A stretch of 64,000 nucleotides of DNA from an uncultured Bacteroidales bacterium (GTDB taxonomy: Bacteria > Bacteroidota > Bacteroidia > Bacteroidales > Bacteroidaceae): assembly GCA_902772585.1 (NCBI GenBank), contig CACYBB010000001.1, positions 48,243-112,242 of the forward strand, written 5' to 3'. Below, piece after piece: positions 18,340-26,951 of this stretch. The notes under the pieces were generated by a model, which saw only the letters and a list, made by a program, of their open reading frames with translations, was not told the origin of the DNA and made no database searches. How positions within the stretch are numbered: the first letter of the stretch is position 1; the number at the start of each line of letters is the position of its first letter. The position numbers and the translations under genes are program-made.

Positions 18340-20601
18340 TTAAAAATGCACATTCAAGTCGATGCCTACTTGAAGCGGATTACCACGCTGTGCAAAGCGT
18401 AGTGCCTGACCGGCGGCCTTGCTCTCTACGGCAAAGGTGTTATACTTGGTATCTGTCAGGTTGCGTCCCCACAGTTTGACGTTGCAGTTTCCAAAGTCGT
18501 AGCCCACATGAGCACCCAGCAGCACATACTCTTTCTGTCCGAAGCTGTTGGCCTCGTTCCATTGGGTATAACCCTGTCCTATGAGGTCTGCACCTACGAA
18601 GAAACGGTTGATGCGGTAACTTCCACCCAGCGCAAAGTTGGTTGAGGGAACAAAGGGAATCGAATTGCCGTCATAGGTATCATACTCGTCGAACACCGCA
18701 TTGACGGCACCCAGATTGAAGAACCAGTCCAGTCGGTCGTCAAAGGCTCTGCCACGCAACGACAGTTCCAGACCTACTGTGTGACTCTTGCCTGCATTCA
18801 CCATGATGCGTCCGAAGTTGTTGCCAGGCGTCATCATCGACAGTTGCTGGTTGCGTATCTTCATATAGTAGATGGCAAAGTCTGCATGCAGTTTGCCTTC
18901 CAGCAGATTCAGATGGGCTCCAGCCTCATAGTTCCACGACTCCTCAGGCTTGTAACTGATGGTCTCGTCAACGGCCTCATAGTCCTCGTCGGTATAGTTG
19001 ATGGTGACGTCGCCCTGGCTCAGCGACTTACCCTTGTTCATGAACTCCGACTGATAGATTTCCGAGAACATCTGGATATTATAACCGCCAGCACGATAGC
19101 CCTTTGATACGGTAGCATAGATGTTCGACCCGCTGTCGTCCAGACGGTAGGTGACACCCACCTTGGGCAGCAGTTGGTTAAACGAACGCTTGCTGCCATT
19201 CTGCAACACGGCAGTCAGCAGACTGGTCTTCTCTAACGGGGGCATGGCGTAGTGCAGCGCCACCAGTCCGTAGGTATCGTAGTCTATCTTCACCTGACTG
19301 AACTCATAGCGCAGACCCAGGGTGACATCCAGTCGGCTGGTCAGCGAGATGGTCGACTCGTGGAACGCACCCAGACTGGCTGAGGGTGTGTGGAAGGTCT
19401 CTGTCACGTGGAAGTCAGGAATCTCCCAGATGGTAAACAACGATTGGACGTAGGCTGGCATCATCGTCATGATGCGGGCTGCCGTCATCGCATTCATCGC
19501 TGGTCCGAAGGTTACAGGGGCATCAGTACGCAACCACTGGTACGAGCCGAAGACGCCAAACGTCCAGTGCCACTTGCGCTGTCCGTGACTGCGAATCATC
19601 AGTTCCTGGGTCAGCGCCTGCTGCTTCTGCAACTGCGACAGGTGCATGTAGTCGGCGGGCAGATAGTCCTGGTCCATCTCCATGTGGTCACGCAGATACT
19701 GCCACGAGGTGGTGGAACTGAGCAGCCAGTTGTCAGCCTTGTAACTGATGTTCAGACCCGTATTCACCATCTGGCGCTTGTAACCGTTCATCAGCGTTGT
19801 TGACGGGTCGGCTACGGTATTGGCGTCATCGTCGTACAGTCCGTAGGGAAACGCATTCTGACGCGTCCATTGGTAGTCGGCTGTCAAGTCCAGTGTCAGC
19901 CTGTGGGTCGGCTGGTACACAAAACGCATCTTTCCGCCAGCTTCCTCTAACTTGTCGTTCCACTCGTCCAGCGCCTGGTTCTTGAAGAATCCGCGCTGAC
20001 CGTTCCAGAAACCTGCTGCAGAGAAGGCAAACTTCTCCGACGGACGATGGAAATGGGCAATCTCAGCATGCGACGTCAGTCCCGTGCCAATACCCATCGA
20101 GAGGTCTGTACCCTGATACGTCATGGGGTTCTTCGAGTAGATGTGCACCAGTCCACCCTCTGTGTTCATACCATACAAGGTTCCCTGGGGGCCACGCAAT
20201 ACATCGACACGATCCACGTGGTAGAAATGGTGGTTGAAGGCAGCCTTCGACATCAGCGGAATGTTGTCGTAGTAGATACCCACCGCCGGATTGTTGATGC
20301 GTGAGCCGATGCCGCGGATATACATCGACGATGTCAGGCGCGAGCCGTACTGAGGCATCGAGAACGAGGGCACATACTGCGACAGCTGGGTAAGGTCCTG
20401 GACACCCAGCATCCGCATCTCTCGCTGGGTCACCACTGTCGAGCTCAATGGCTGGTGGCGCAGCAATCGTCCGTCTTTGGGCTGCGACACCACGACAATC
20501 TCGTCCAGGTCATACACCTTCGACGTGTCGTTCATCTCTTCAGCCTGAACCAGCGAGGATGCGAAGAGCAGTGCTCCTGAAAACAATACTCTACCTATCA
20601 T
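18340..20601 (-). CDS. TonB-dependent outer-membrane receptor
   Basis: 753-residue TonB receptor. It has a signal peptide (about residues 1-20, LLFASSLVQA), a plug domain (VVTQREMRMLGVQDLTQLSQ, then SSMYIRGIGSRINNPAVGIY, DVLRGPQGTLYGMN) and a 22-strand-type barrel ending in the C-terminal Phe of GIDLNVHF. The plug and barrel resemble siderophore/vitamin or FecA/IutA-like receptors more than SusC. There is no carboxypeptidase-like N-terminal extension and no SusD partner. It lies 23 nt downstream of a secreted calycin-like protein gene, perhaps its ligand-binding partner. The substrate is not evident. Confidence 0.9.
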   Translation of the reverse strand: MIGRVLFSGALLFASSLVQAEEMNDTSKVYDLDEIVVVSQPKDGRLLRHQPLSSTVVTQREMRMLGVQDLTQLSQYVPSFSMPQYGSRLTSSMYIRGIGSRINNPAVGIYYDNIPLMSKAAFNHHFYHVDRVDVLRGPQGTLYGMNTEGGLVHIYSKNPMTYQGTDLSMGIGTGLTSHAEIAHFHRPSEKFAFSAAGFWNGQRGFFKNQALDEWNDKLEEAGGKMRFVYQPTHRLTLDLTADYQWTRQNAFPYGLYDDDANTVADPSTTLMNGYKRQMVNTGLNISYKADNWLLSSTTSWQYLRDHMEMDQDYLPADYMHLSQLQKQQALTQELMIRSHGQRKWHWTFGVFGSYQWLRTDAPVTFGPAMNAMTAARIMTMMPAYVQSLFTIWEIPDFHVTETFHTPSASLGAFHESTISLTSRLDVTLGLRYEFSQVKIDYDTYGLVALHYAMPPLEKTSLLTAVLQNGSKRSFNQLLPKVGVTYRLDDSGSNIYATVSKGYRAGGYNIQMFSEIYQSEFMNKGKSLSQGDVTINYTDEDYEAVDETISYKPEESWNYEAGAHLNLLEGKLHADFAIYYMKIRNQQLSMMTPGNNFGRIMVNAGKSHTVGLELSLRGRAFDDRLDWFFNLGAVNAVFDEYDTYDGNSIPFVPSTNFALGGSYRINRFFVGADLIGQGYTQWNEANSFGQKEYVLLGAHVGYDFGNCNVKLWGRNLTDTKYNTFAVESKAAGQALRFAQRGNPLQVGIDLNVHF

Positions 20602-20624
20602 ATATATATATTAGTGTGTGTTGG

Positions 20625-21626
20625 TTATCGCTGATAGTATTTCTTGCCGCCTTTGATGATGATTCCCTTATAGCTGCCTGTGGTGCGCTGTCCGGCAAGG
20701 TTATAACATTTGTCAACAGTCATCTGTGAACTGTTAACCTGCTGAATGCCTGCCACCTCGCCTACACCAGGGAATGTGCTGACAATCTGGAAAGGCATCT
20801 TGCCGGGATGGAAGGCGTTGGTCACCTTGATGTTCTTGCCTTCATAGGTCACCAGTATGTTGTTGTCGCCTTGAGTCATCGCGTAGTCGTCGTCCATACC
20901 CACAACGCCATCCTTCTCAGCCTTGAAATGCATGGTCAGTTCGTCGGCAGCATAGTCACGGTAGTAACCACCCTTCTCTGTGTCCATTTTCAGACCTTTG
21001 ACGATATAGCTGCCAATGGTCAGATTGCCCAGAAGCGTGCCGCTCAACTCGTAGCTGGGCACCTGCACGTCCAGCAAGGTGTTGTCACCCTCAGGATACG
21101 TGCGAACGCTATAGGTCACGTTGGCTGCGGTATAGTTGTATATGTCACCAATGCTCACATCCAACTTATCCTTATAATCCTTAATATAATAAGCGGTGAT
21201 GCTATACGTCAGCGGCATGGGCATGGCGCCATACATGAATTTCACGGTCAGTCTGAACGTATTGAAGGCATCGTGCGTGTACGTGCCTGTAAGCGATGCG
21301 CCTGTGATGGTTTTCTGTACGCCTTCAACGGTTATCTTCTCCATAAACTGCTGGTCAGGGAACGTAACCGTCATCGTCGACATATCCATCGACATCTCAA
21401 CATTGTGAATGGTAAACGAAGGAATGACGAAGTTGTTATACCTCATCTCCGGCAACGTAATGTCTGATCCTGAATACATCACAGTGTCCGTTTCAAGGGG
21501 AATGGTCACCCCTGGTGCCTCAATCGTTGATTTTCCTGAAAACTTCATCGCAGCGTGTCCTGCGCCTTGCGCCGTAGCAGTCAGCACGGCTGTGGTTAAG
21601 AATAATAGTGCAAAAATCTTTTTCAT
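20625..21626 (-). CDS. Secreted calycin-like protein with Prevotella-type C-terminal tail
   Basis: 333-residue exported protein with signal peptide MKKIFALLFLTTAVLTATAQ. Residues about 20-280 are beta-rich and appear to hold two similar lobes (MKFSGKSTIEAPGV..., ...SYELSGTLLGNLTIGSYIV), like the calycin/lipocalin-like domains of Bacteroidetes surface proteins. The last 30 residues (YNLAGQRTTGSYKGIIIKGG, then KKYYQR) are the short sorting-like tail seen on many Prevotella secreted proteins. Transcribed with the TonB receptor; promoter element at 21652-21659. Confidence 0.7.
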   Translation of the reverse strand: MKKIFALLFLTTAVLTATAQGAGHAAMKFSGKSTIEAPGVTIPLETDTVMYSGSDITLPEMRYNNFVIPSFTIHNVEMSMDMSTMTVTFPDQQFMEKITVEGVQKTITGASLTGTYTHDAFNTFRLTVKFMYGAMPMPLTYSITAYYIKDYKDKLDVSIGDIYNYTAANVTYSVRTYPEGDNTLLDVQVPSYELSGTLLGNLTIGSYIVKGLKMDTEKGGYYRDYAADELTMHFKAEKDGVVGMDDDYAMTQGDNNILVTYEGKNIKVTNAFHPGKMPFQIVSTFPGVGEVAGIQQVNSSQMTVDKCYNLAGQRTTGSYKGIIIKGGKKYYQR

Positions 21627-21651
21627 TTTTCTATGTGATTAAAATCGGGTG

Positions 21652-21659
21652 CAAAGGTA
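21652..21659 (-). promoter_or_regulatory. -7 element for the calycin-TonB receptor unit
   Basis: TACCTTTG on the minus strand. A partial -33 (ATTG at 21680-21683) sits 20 nt upstream. The leader is about 20 nt. Confidence 0.6.
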
Positions 21660-21767
21660 CACATTTTCCTTCATCCCCGCAATCCATATTTATTATGATT
21701 TTTTCTATTTCCACCAATCATCCTTTTGCCGGCATATATCGATATCATTTAGAAACCACGCACATAA

Positions 21768-21847
21768 CAGTACTTCAGCCTGGAGCGCTATGCCAGCAAC
21801 GTAGCCAACGAACTGCTGTGGGCTCTGGAGGGCCTGGTAGAAGAGTG
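21768..21847 (+). pseudogene. Remnant C-terminus of an accessory gene related to the one at 60693-61220
   Basis: A 26-codon open stretch after a TAA at 21765 ends YASNVANELLWALEGLVEE-stop. It aligns with the C-terminus of the protein at 60693-61220 (YAFEVYRELRGALKGLVEK), so it is the tail of a homologue whose body has been lost. The rest of 21660-22067 holds an AT-rich palindromic stretch (aattacaattacagtaatta, from about 21862) and a terminator at 22000-22035, but no other convincing gene. It marks the left edge of the accessory block. Confidence 0.6.
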
Positions 21848-21999
21848 AATCAATGACCGAGTCAATTACAATTACAGTAATTACAATTAAAAAAAAGGCA
21901 GTTACACTGACTTCCGTTTTCCATTTTATTCTTTTAAAAAAGTGGATCATCTAGAACCGACCCGATTTTTTTTTGGAGGTGTCGGGGAAATTTGGTAAT

Positions 22000-22035
22000 C
22001 CCCCTGCAAGTGTTTACTCGCAGGGGGCTTTTTTG
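22000..22035 (+). terminator. Strong terminator downstream of the gene remnant
   Basis: ccccctgc (22000-22007) pairs with gcaggggg (22020-22027), with a further agt/act pairing inside, followed by cttttttg. The T-tract is on the plus strand only, so it belonged to the now-lost plus-strand gene. Confidence 0.85.
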
Positions 22036-22067
22036 TTTATGATTCAATATACAATATTGCAATATGA

Positions 22068-24041
22068 CTACTCAACCAGTTTTTGGTATTTTCCTTTGTC
22101 GGGTCCTTTACGAATCTTCTTTGCCAATCCGTCATCACACAAGTGTTTCAGACGGCTGCACACGCTTCCTACACTGTCGTAGCCGTATTCACGCTTTACG
22201 TCTTCACTGCTGAAGATAGTGGGCAAACGGCGATAAGCAAGTAGAGTACGCTGCTGATGACGAACGTTAGAAGCCTGTTCAGCGGCTTTATCGTCGTAAT
22301 ATTTTTCAAGGATTGACTTACAATAGAATTCTTGGAAAGCCAACTGGGCCTTGGCTATGAGTAATGCCAGACGCACATCCGTCTTATCTACTTGGAAATC
22401 GGGACCACACTTCCACAGTCCGTCAGCGTCCTGAACCATCTTATCCCAATGTCGAGTCACAATGTAAGGTAAGGCAAAATTAGCTGCATGCCAATTTGGT
22501 CTTTTTACCAAATCCTCCTGTGCAAAGTCATGGTCTTCACCAGCGTCAGCTATACGGCGTTCAGTCCACTGCTTCAGCGTGTCAGAAAGCAGTTTGCATG
22601 GAATTTCGCCTTTGCAAGAATTGAGCCTATAAGCCCATTCCAGTAGGTCGGAATCACGCTTCTGGGCAGCCTCGTCATAGTCGTACACCTCCATCATCTC
22701 GAAATTGGAGTCAGCATTGGGTACAACGGTAAAACGAGACATCAGACCATTGACAATGTTATTTACGGTGTTGAGTTTCTTAAGGGCGTCGTCTGTCCCT
22801 GTATAGCAGGCACAGAAATGTACGTCTGTTTCTCCTACAGGTGCACTCGATGTCTTCAGATAGGCACCATGAGGCTCGTTGTGGAAAGACTTCAGCCAAT
22901 AGGTTTGAAAGGCATCCATGTGGCTTTTCTTCATTTGCGACAAGGTGTTCTGCAACTCGCTATCAAAGATGCTGACATGAAGATACATCTCATCTCCGTC
23001 AATTTGCTCATGAGCGTTGGCTTCTGCCTCACGCAGAGCAGCTGTACTCGTTTCACTTGGTAATGCCCTGTAGATTCCGGCTGGTCGGGGCGTTTTATTC
23101 TTTGCACCACCATCGTTCTGCTCCTTTATCTTGTTCCAGTCATTCAGGGCAGCTATCTGTGCAGCGTCCGATTTCTTAATGGGTTCCATCATCAGTTTAT
23201 AGAGGTCGACGGCTATATGTTTTCCGCCACCCATGCGTCCAATGAGCAACACAAGGCTGTTCAGTCGGCACTGCCTTCCTGGTTTCCCGTACCAACGATA
23301 CCAGCAGCGCGTCAGCAGGTTAATGGCAAAAGAACCACCCACAAAGAATGCCGCTACAAAATACTTCAGTTTGATACGGAAGAGCAGCAGTTGTAGCAAT
23401 GGATATTGAGGAGCCAGCTTCTGCAGTTCCTTACCGATACGCTCAAGAGTGTGAAGAATGTCGGTCACTGTGGCCATCGTCTGTCCGGTAGCTTTTGCAC
23501 GTTCCTCACGTACCAGAACGCCATAGTCTCTTCCAGTCAGTCCTTTGATGGCACGACGTATTTCCTTCGATGGCTGCGGATCGTTGAAGTTCTCGCTCTC
23601 GCGTTTGTGCAACAACTTACGGGAGGCCTCCACAATGCGGTCTATCTCAGCCAAGCCACGCTCGCTAATGATGTCCTGCACCCATTGCTGTTGTTCCAAT
23701 ACATGACGAGTAAGTTCTGCGTTACCATCCAGTAGAATGAGCAGGTCGTAACACAGTTTCAGGGCGAACTTGTGGCGCGACCCTTCAGGTGCTCCGTTGG
23801 GCAACATCACATTGACGATGTCCTGCACCTCATAGCCCATCACCTTGATGCTCTTCAGGTCCTGTGGCTTCAGCTGCGCTGCCAATTCCTTGGCTGCTTC
23901 AGTGATTGACGACTTGCCACCATCCGACTCCGAGTTGCCAGGCAACTGATGGTCGGAGTTAGTAGCACTACTCTGACTCTCGCGGTACGAGTCGCCGTAC
24001 TGACGGTCGAACTCGTTTACAAACAATTCTTGTTCGTTCAT
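22068..24041 (-). CDS. DUF3987-type accessory ATPase (primase-helicase-like)
   Basis: 657-residue protein with the layout of the DUF3987 proteins that accompany BT4734/VirE-N proteins in Bacteroidetes mobile DNA. A helical N-terminal region is followed by a core beginning near 240 with two hydrophobic stretches and a phosphate-loop-like LIGRMGGGKH; the residue after Lys is His instead of Ser/Thr. Typical downstream motifs are DSELQNTLSQMKKSH and NNIVNGLMSRFTVVP. A C-terminal winged-helix-like domain (about 590-657) ends the protein. It is probably the helicase-like partner of the primase-like protein 12 nt upstream. Confidence 0.65.
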   Translation of the reverse strand: MNEQELFVNEFDRQYGDSYRESQSSATNSDHQLPGNSESDGGKSSITEAAKELAAQLKPQDLKSIKVMGYEVQDIVNVMLPNGAPEGSRHKFALKLCYDLLILLDGNAELTRHVLEQQQWVQDIISERGLAEIDRIVEASRKLLHKRESENFNDPQPSKEIRRAIKGLTGRDYGVLVREERAKATGQTMATVTDILHTLERIGKELQKLAPQYPLLQLLLFRIKLKYFVAAFFVGGSFAINLLTRCWYRWYGKPGRQCRLNSLVLLIGRMGGGKHIAVDLYKLMMEPIKKSDAAQIAALNDWNKIKEQNDGGAKNKTPRPAGIYRALPSETSTAALREAEANAHEQIDGDEMYLHVSIFDSELQNTLSQMKKSHMDAFQTYWLKSFHNEPHGAYLKTSSAPVGETDVHFCACYTGTDDALKKLNTVNNIVNGLMSRFTVVPNADSNFEMMEVYDYDEAAQKRDSDLLEWAYRLNSCKGEIPCKLLSDTLKQWTERRIADAGEDHDFAQEDLVKRPNWHAANFALPYIVTRHWDKMVQDADGLWKCGPDFQVDKTDVRLALLIAKAQLAFQEFYCKSILEKYYDDKAAEQASNVRHQQRTLLAYRRLPTIFSSEDVKREYGYDSVGSVCSRLKHLCDDGLAKKIRKGPDKGKYQKLVE

Positions 24042-24053
24042 CTTTTTTATATA

Positions 24054-24821
24054 TTAAAAATTAAACAATTTATCTTCATTGACAAAAAAAATATCCTCTA
24101 AACGCGGGCAGAAACTCAGCTTGTCAGCGTTGATGCACGAGTTGTCCGTGACGTGTTTGCCCGTGGTTCCTATGACATCGAGCATACCCAGTTCCTTTGC
24201 CTGCAGGTATTGCTGGTCGGCTATGTTGCCCGCACCTATCAGGCATTCGCTAACCAGTCGCAGTCCTTCGCCTGAACTGGTCAGATGGGCCAGTCTGGTC
24301 TTCCATGGATAACCTGGCACTTGGGTACGCTCGTAGAGTTCCTGTGGAGGAAAAGGCAGGTGGTCGTAGTCGCTCATAAAGAGCCCCGACAGATGCAGAA
24401 TGTTCTCTTGTTTGCGACGGCGATAGAGTATCGGCTGACCATCAGCATCCAACTTCGGATTACCATCCTTATCCAAACGAGGAACCAATCCGAATTCACG
24501 GACAGCAAAAACGAAGTCGGGCAGCGAATCCTTCAGCATATCCACCCATTGCAGCAGTCTTGCTGCTGTTGACAGTTGGGCAAATTTCTCACCAGCACGT
24601 GGGCGGTTCAGCTGTTGGAGACACCACTTCTGAAAGTCGCTGTTGCGTGTGAAGCTGTCAAGTGACAGTCCCTTGGCTACTGCCTCTCGCACAGCCCTAC
24701 GCATACCTATTTTCCAGTTTACTACTGCACTGCGAACCAAATCTGAGAATACCGAGGCCGTGCATGGTTCGCACGAGCCCCAGTACATGCTTTCCTGATA
24801 AACAAATCTATAACCTTCCAT
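24054..24821 (-). CDS. BT4734/VirE-N family primase-like protein
   Basis: 255-residue protein resembling the BT4734/BF3469 (VirE N-terminal) family, related to archaeo-eukaryotic primases. Visible are an acidic pair in LSGLFMSDYDHLP, corresponding to the conserved D-x-D-H of the family, and LTSSGEGLRLVSE, corresponding to the SGxGxK/R motif. In such modules this gene precedes a DUF3987 gene, as here (12 nt gap). It is likely to act in replication or maintenance of an integrated element. No integrase is present nearby. Confidence 0.6.
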   Translation of the reverse strand: MEGYRFVYQESMYWGSCEPCTASVFSDLVRSAVVNWKIGMRRAVREAVAKGLSLDSFTRNSDFQKWCLQQLNRPRAGEKFAQLSTAARLLQWVDMLKDSLPDFVFAVREFGLVPRLDKDGNPKLDADGQPILYRRRKQENILHLSGLFMSDYDHLPFPPQELYERTQVPGYPWKTRLAHLTSSGEGLRLVSECLIGAGNIADQQYLQAKELGMLDVIGTTGKHVTDNSCINADKLSFCPRLEDIFFVNEDKLFNF

Positions 24822-24827
24822 GATACC

Positions 24828-25340
24828 TTATTCTTTATTAGCGTTGTTAATGATTTCCTGTCGGTTTCTGGCAATCGTGACGTTCATCTGACTTTGTGCT
24901 TGCAGCAGCATACGTTCAATGTTCGTATTGCAGTCCAGTTCGGTCAGAATGCTGACCTTACCACGCTCACGGTCCAGCCAAATCTGCAATCCCATTCCGT
25001 TGTCGAGCAGCATGCGACCTTCGCTGCCTTCCGGCAACTTCGGCAAATGCTTGCGCTCTCCCTCAGTCAGAATCAGGAACTGGTCGAGCAGTTCGCCTAC
25101 AGGGTCTTCGCTCTTTCCGTCACAGTTCAGGTGAACACTCCACGAAGAGTCTTTTTTACCGTTGGTTTTGTAGAAACTCGAGTCGCCCAATTGCTTGAGC
25201 ATCTCACGTTGATTCTCGCGCGAACCTTGTGGAATAAACTCGCGGTAGCCGTTGGCCCACTCGTTGAGTTTTCCTTTGGTCGTCATGTCAGGCTTCCCCT
25301 TGGGACGGCTGACGTAAATAATGTCTTTTTGTTGTGCCAT
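24828..25340 (-). CDS. Accessory-module protein of unknown function
   Basis: 170-residue soluble protein, first gene of the primase-like operon. The ATG at 25340 is chosen because the longer frame (from 25409) would run through the promoter at 25370-25377. It has a basic N-terminus (SRPKGKPDMTTKGKLNEWANG), a central acidic region and a Gln/Asn-rich helical C-terminus. No recognised domain. The next gene follows after 6 nt. Repeats at 25382-25434 suggest tight control of this operon. Confidence 0.6.
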   Translation of the reverse strand: MAQQKDIIYVSRPKGKPDMTTKGKLNEWANGYREFIPQGSRENQREMLKQLGDSSFYKTNGKKDSSWSVHLNCDGKSEDPVGELLDQFLILTEGERKHLPKLPEGSEGRMLLDNGMGLQIWLDRERGKVSILTELDCNTNIERMLLQAQSQMNVTIARNRQEIINNANKE

Positions 25341-25369
25341 ATCTTTACAACATTTGAATGAATTTGCTG

Positions 25370-25377
25370 CAAAGGTA
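25370..25377 (-). promoter_or_regulatory. -7 element for the first replication-like module
   Basis: TACCTTTG on the minus strand, 29 nt upstream of the chosen ATG at 25340. It is immediately downstream of the 11-bp iterated repeats. Confidence 0.65.
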
Positions 25378-25381
25378 CAAT

Positions 25382-25434
25382 GGGTGTATCGGCCTTTGTA
25401 TCGATACACCCCCGATACACCCCCGATACACCCC
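25382..25434. repeat. 11-bp iterated repeats with a palindrome, probable operator
   Basis: Three head-to-tail copies of gatacaccccc (25403-25413, 25414-25424, 25425-25434) with an inverted half copy gggtgtatc at 25382-25390 and a perfect 12-bp palindrome tgtatcgataca at 25397-25408. The 11-bp period is close to one helical turn, so a protein would bind one face of the DNA. The position is just upstream of the -7 box. Confidence 0.8.
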
Positions 25435-25461
25435 TAATATGGCGAAAAGAAATTTGTAATT

Positions 25462-26913
25462 TTAAATCTTTTTAAGGCTTTTCTTTGCTTCTGCTATTTC
25501 ATGAAGTTCTATATTGCGCCCAGGCGATTTGTAGATATTACGAATATTCTCTACGGCCTGTTTGCAGGAATGCGGCAGCGGATTCTTATTCAAACCTTCC
25601 ATTGCGTTTTCTATAAGCGCACATACATTAACTGCGGCCTGATGAACACCATCTGAAAAAGCAGTATGATTCTTTGCGTTATTTTCTCGTTCAGTATTGA
25701 TATCCACAATTTTGGGACGTATAGATTCTTTTGGCCGTTGCGTGAATTTTGAGATAAGTCTTGCAAGATTCGTCTGAGAGATATCCTCTTTGCTTAGATT
25801 ACAACCCATGATGGAGGAGAAAAATATAATACTCTCCTTGATACTGAGAGCTGTATCCTCGTCAATGTCCATTTCAGGGGTATCCACTTCAAACCTCTCT
25901 ATTTGATTGTTAAGAACTTCGTTCAAGGTGTTCAGACGTTCCAATTCTGCTTGTTGTTCATTAATGGTCTGAGTTTGCTCCTTAATAGTCTTTAGAGCAT
26001 CTGTCAATTGCTGTCGTAGGGTCTCATCATCACTCTGATGCCCGTTTATATTATTCTGAATTATATCATTAACAGATTCCTTTTTATTCTCGTTATTAGT
26101 ATTCTCCTTGGTTGGGAAATGTTCTATAATATATTCGACGGCAGATTTTCGAATTTCAATACCATCCCTAACTCTTTGTTCAGAATCAAGATCACGCATT
26201 AATTCATCTTCATACTCAAAACTATCTGTATCAGGATTGTATTCCCAATCTTCATAGATTTCACGGAGATCATCATTCAAACGGCTAATAGCCAAGTCTG
26301 CGCCATAGATAGCCTTTCTTCTATCTGTTACATTTGAAAGTGAATTACAGATATATTTATGTCCTAAGGCCAAATCTAATGGACTTGCCTCCTCAATTGC
26401 TTCGATGATATTGCGAGGTTCGAATTCTGTATTGGAAAGAGGAAAAGAAAAACTGTATTCCAACGACATCATATTTAGAAAAATCTCGGTTGCAGACGAA
26501 TGATACCACTGATAGTGTGTACATCTGTGGTAGATTGCATTCCATATATCGCTGTTCCTACCATATCTGTCATCATATCTTGCGAGCAGTAGGCACGCCA
26601 TTGCCATCGAAGCCAGACAGACTTCATCAGTATATTTGTTATCTTTTTCTGTATCAAGGATTGTATCTACATAGTCTGAGATACGAAGTTCAGGAAAATC
26701 ATTTGCCTCAAGAAGAATTATTGTACAGATATAATAGGCATTGTTGTAACACCTCAATGCCACATCCCTTGCTCCAGGAACGCCCATGAGTGCTTGCTGC
26801 TTCAGATACATAAAAAGCAGGTAATTCATAGTATCTGGAGTTTGTACACCAAAGTCCTTTAAATCATTGCGGTCTTTGTATATAAGTGAGCGTGTTATTT
26901 TTAAGTAGTCCAT
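25462..26913 (-). CDS. Coiled-coil protein of unknown function next to the R-M enzyme
   Basis: 483-residue protein, ATG at 26913 chosen (the frame extends 11 codons upstream to 26946). The first 210 residues are a helical domain (MDYLKITRSLIYKDRNDLKD, GVPGARDVALRCYNNAYYI). An acidic Asn/Glu-rich linker is followed by a clear coiled coil at about 300-345 (LRQQLTDALKTIKEQTQTIN, EQQAELERLNTLNE) and a helical C-terminal domain. Not recognised as any family with known function. It is 38 nt downstream of the MmeI-like gene on the same strand, so it may be part of the restriction unit or of the mobile module. Confidence 0.6.
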   Translation of the reverse strand: MDYLKITRSLIYKDRNDLKDFGVQTPDTMNYLLFMYLKQQALMGVPGARDVALRCYNNAYYICTIILLEANDFPELRISDYVDTILDTEKDNKYTDEVCLASMAMACLLLARYDDRYGRNSDIWNAIYHRCTHYQWYHSSATEIFLNMMSLEYSFSFPLSNTEFEPRNIIEAIEEASPLDLALGHKYICNSLSNVTDRRKAIYGADLAISRLNDDLREIYEDWEYNPDTDSFEYEDELMRDLDSEQRVRDGIEIRKSAVEYIIEHFPTKENTNNENKKESVNDIIQNNINGHQSDDETLRQQLTDALKTIKEQTQTINEQQAELERLNTLNEVLNNQIERFEVDTPEMDIDEDTALSIKESIIFFSSIMGCNLSKEDISQTNLARLISKFTQRPKESIRPKIVDINTERENNAKNHTAFSDGVHQAAVNVCALIENAMEGLNKNPLPHSCKQAVENIRNIYKSPGRNIELHEIAEAKKSLKKI

Positions 26914-26951
26914 TATTCTAAATCTATAACGTTGAAATCTTCGCAAAAATG

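Noticed and set aside
18340-20601. TonB receptor considered as a SusC/SusD polysaccharide utilisation locus
   Set aside because: There is no SusD gene, no carboxypeptidase-like N-terminal domain, and no glycoside hydrolase near it.
21705-21950. 81-codon minus-strand frame with a hydrophobic segment
   Set aside because: The hydrophobic part comes from an AT-rich repeat (attac/gtaatt) and it lies antisense to the gene remnant and has no promoter of its own.
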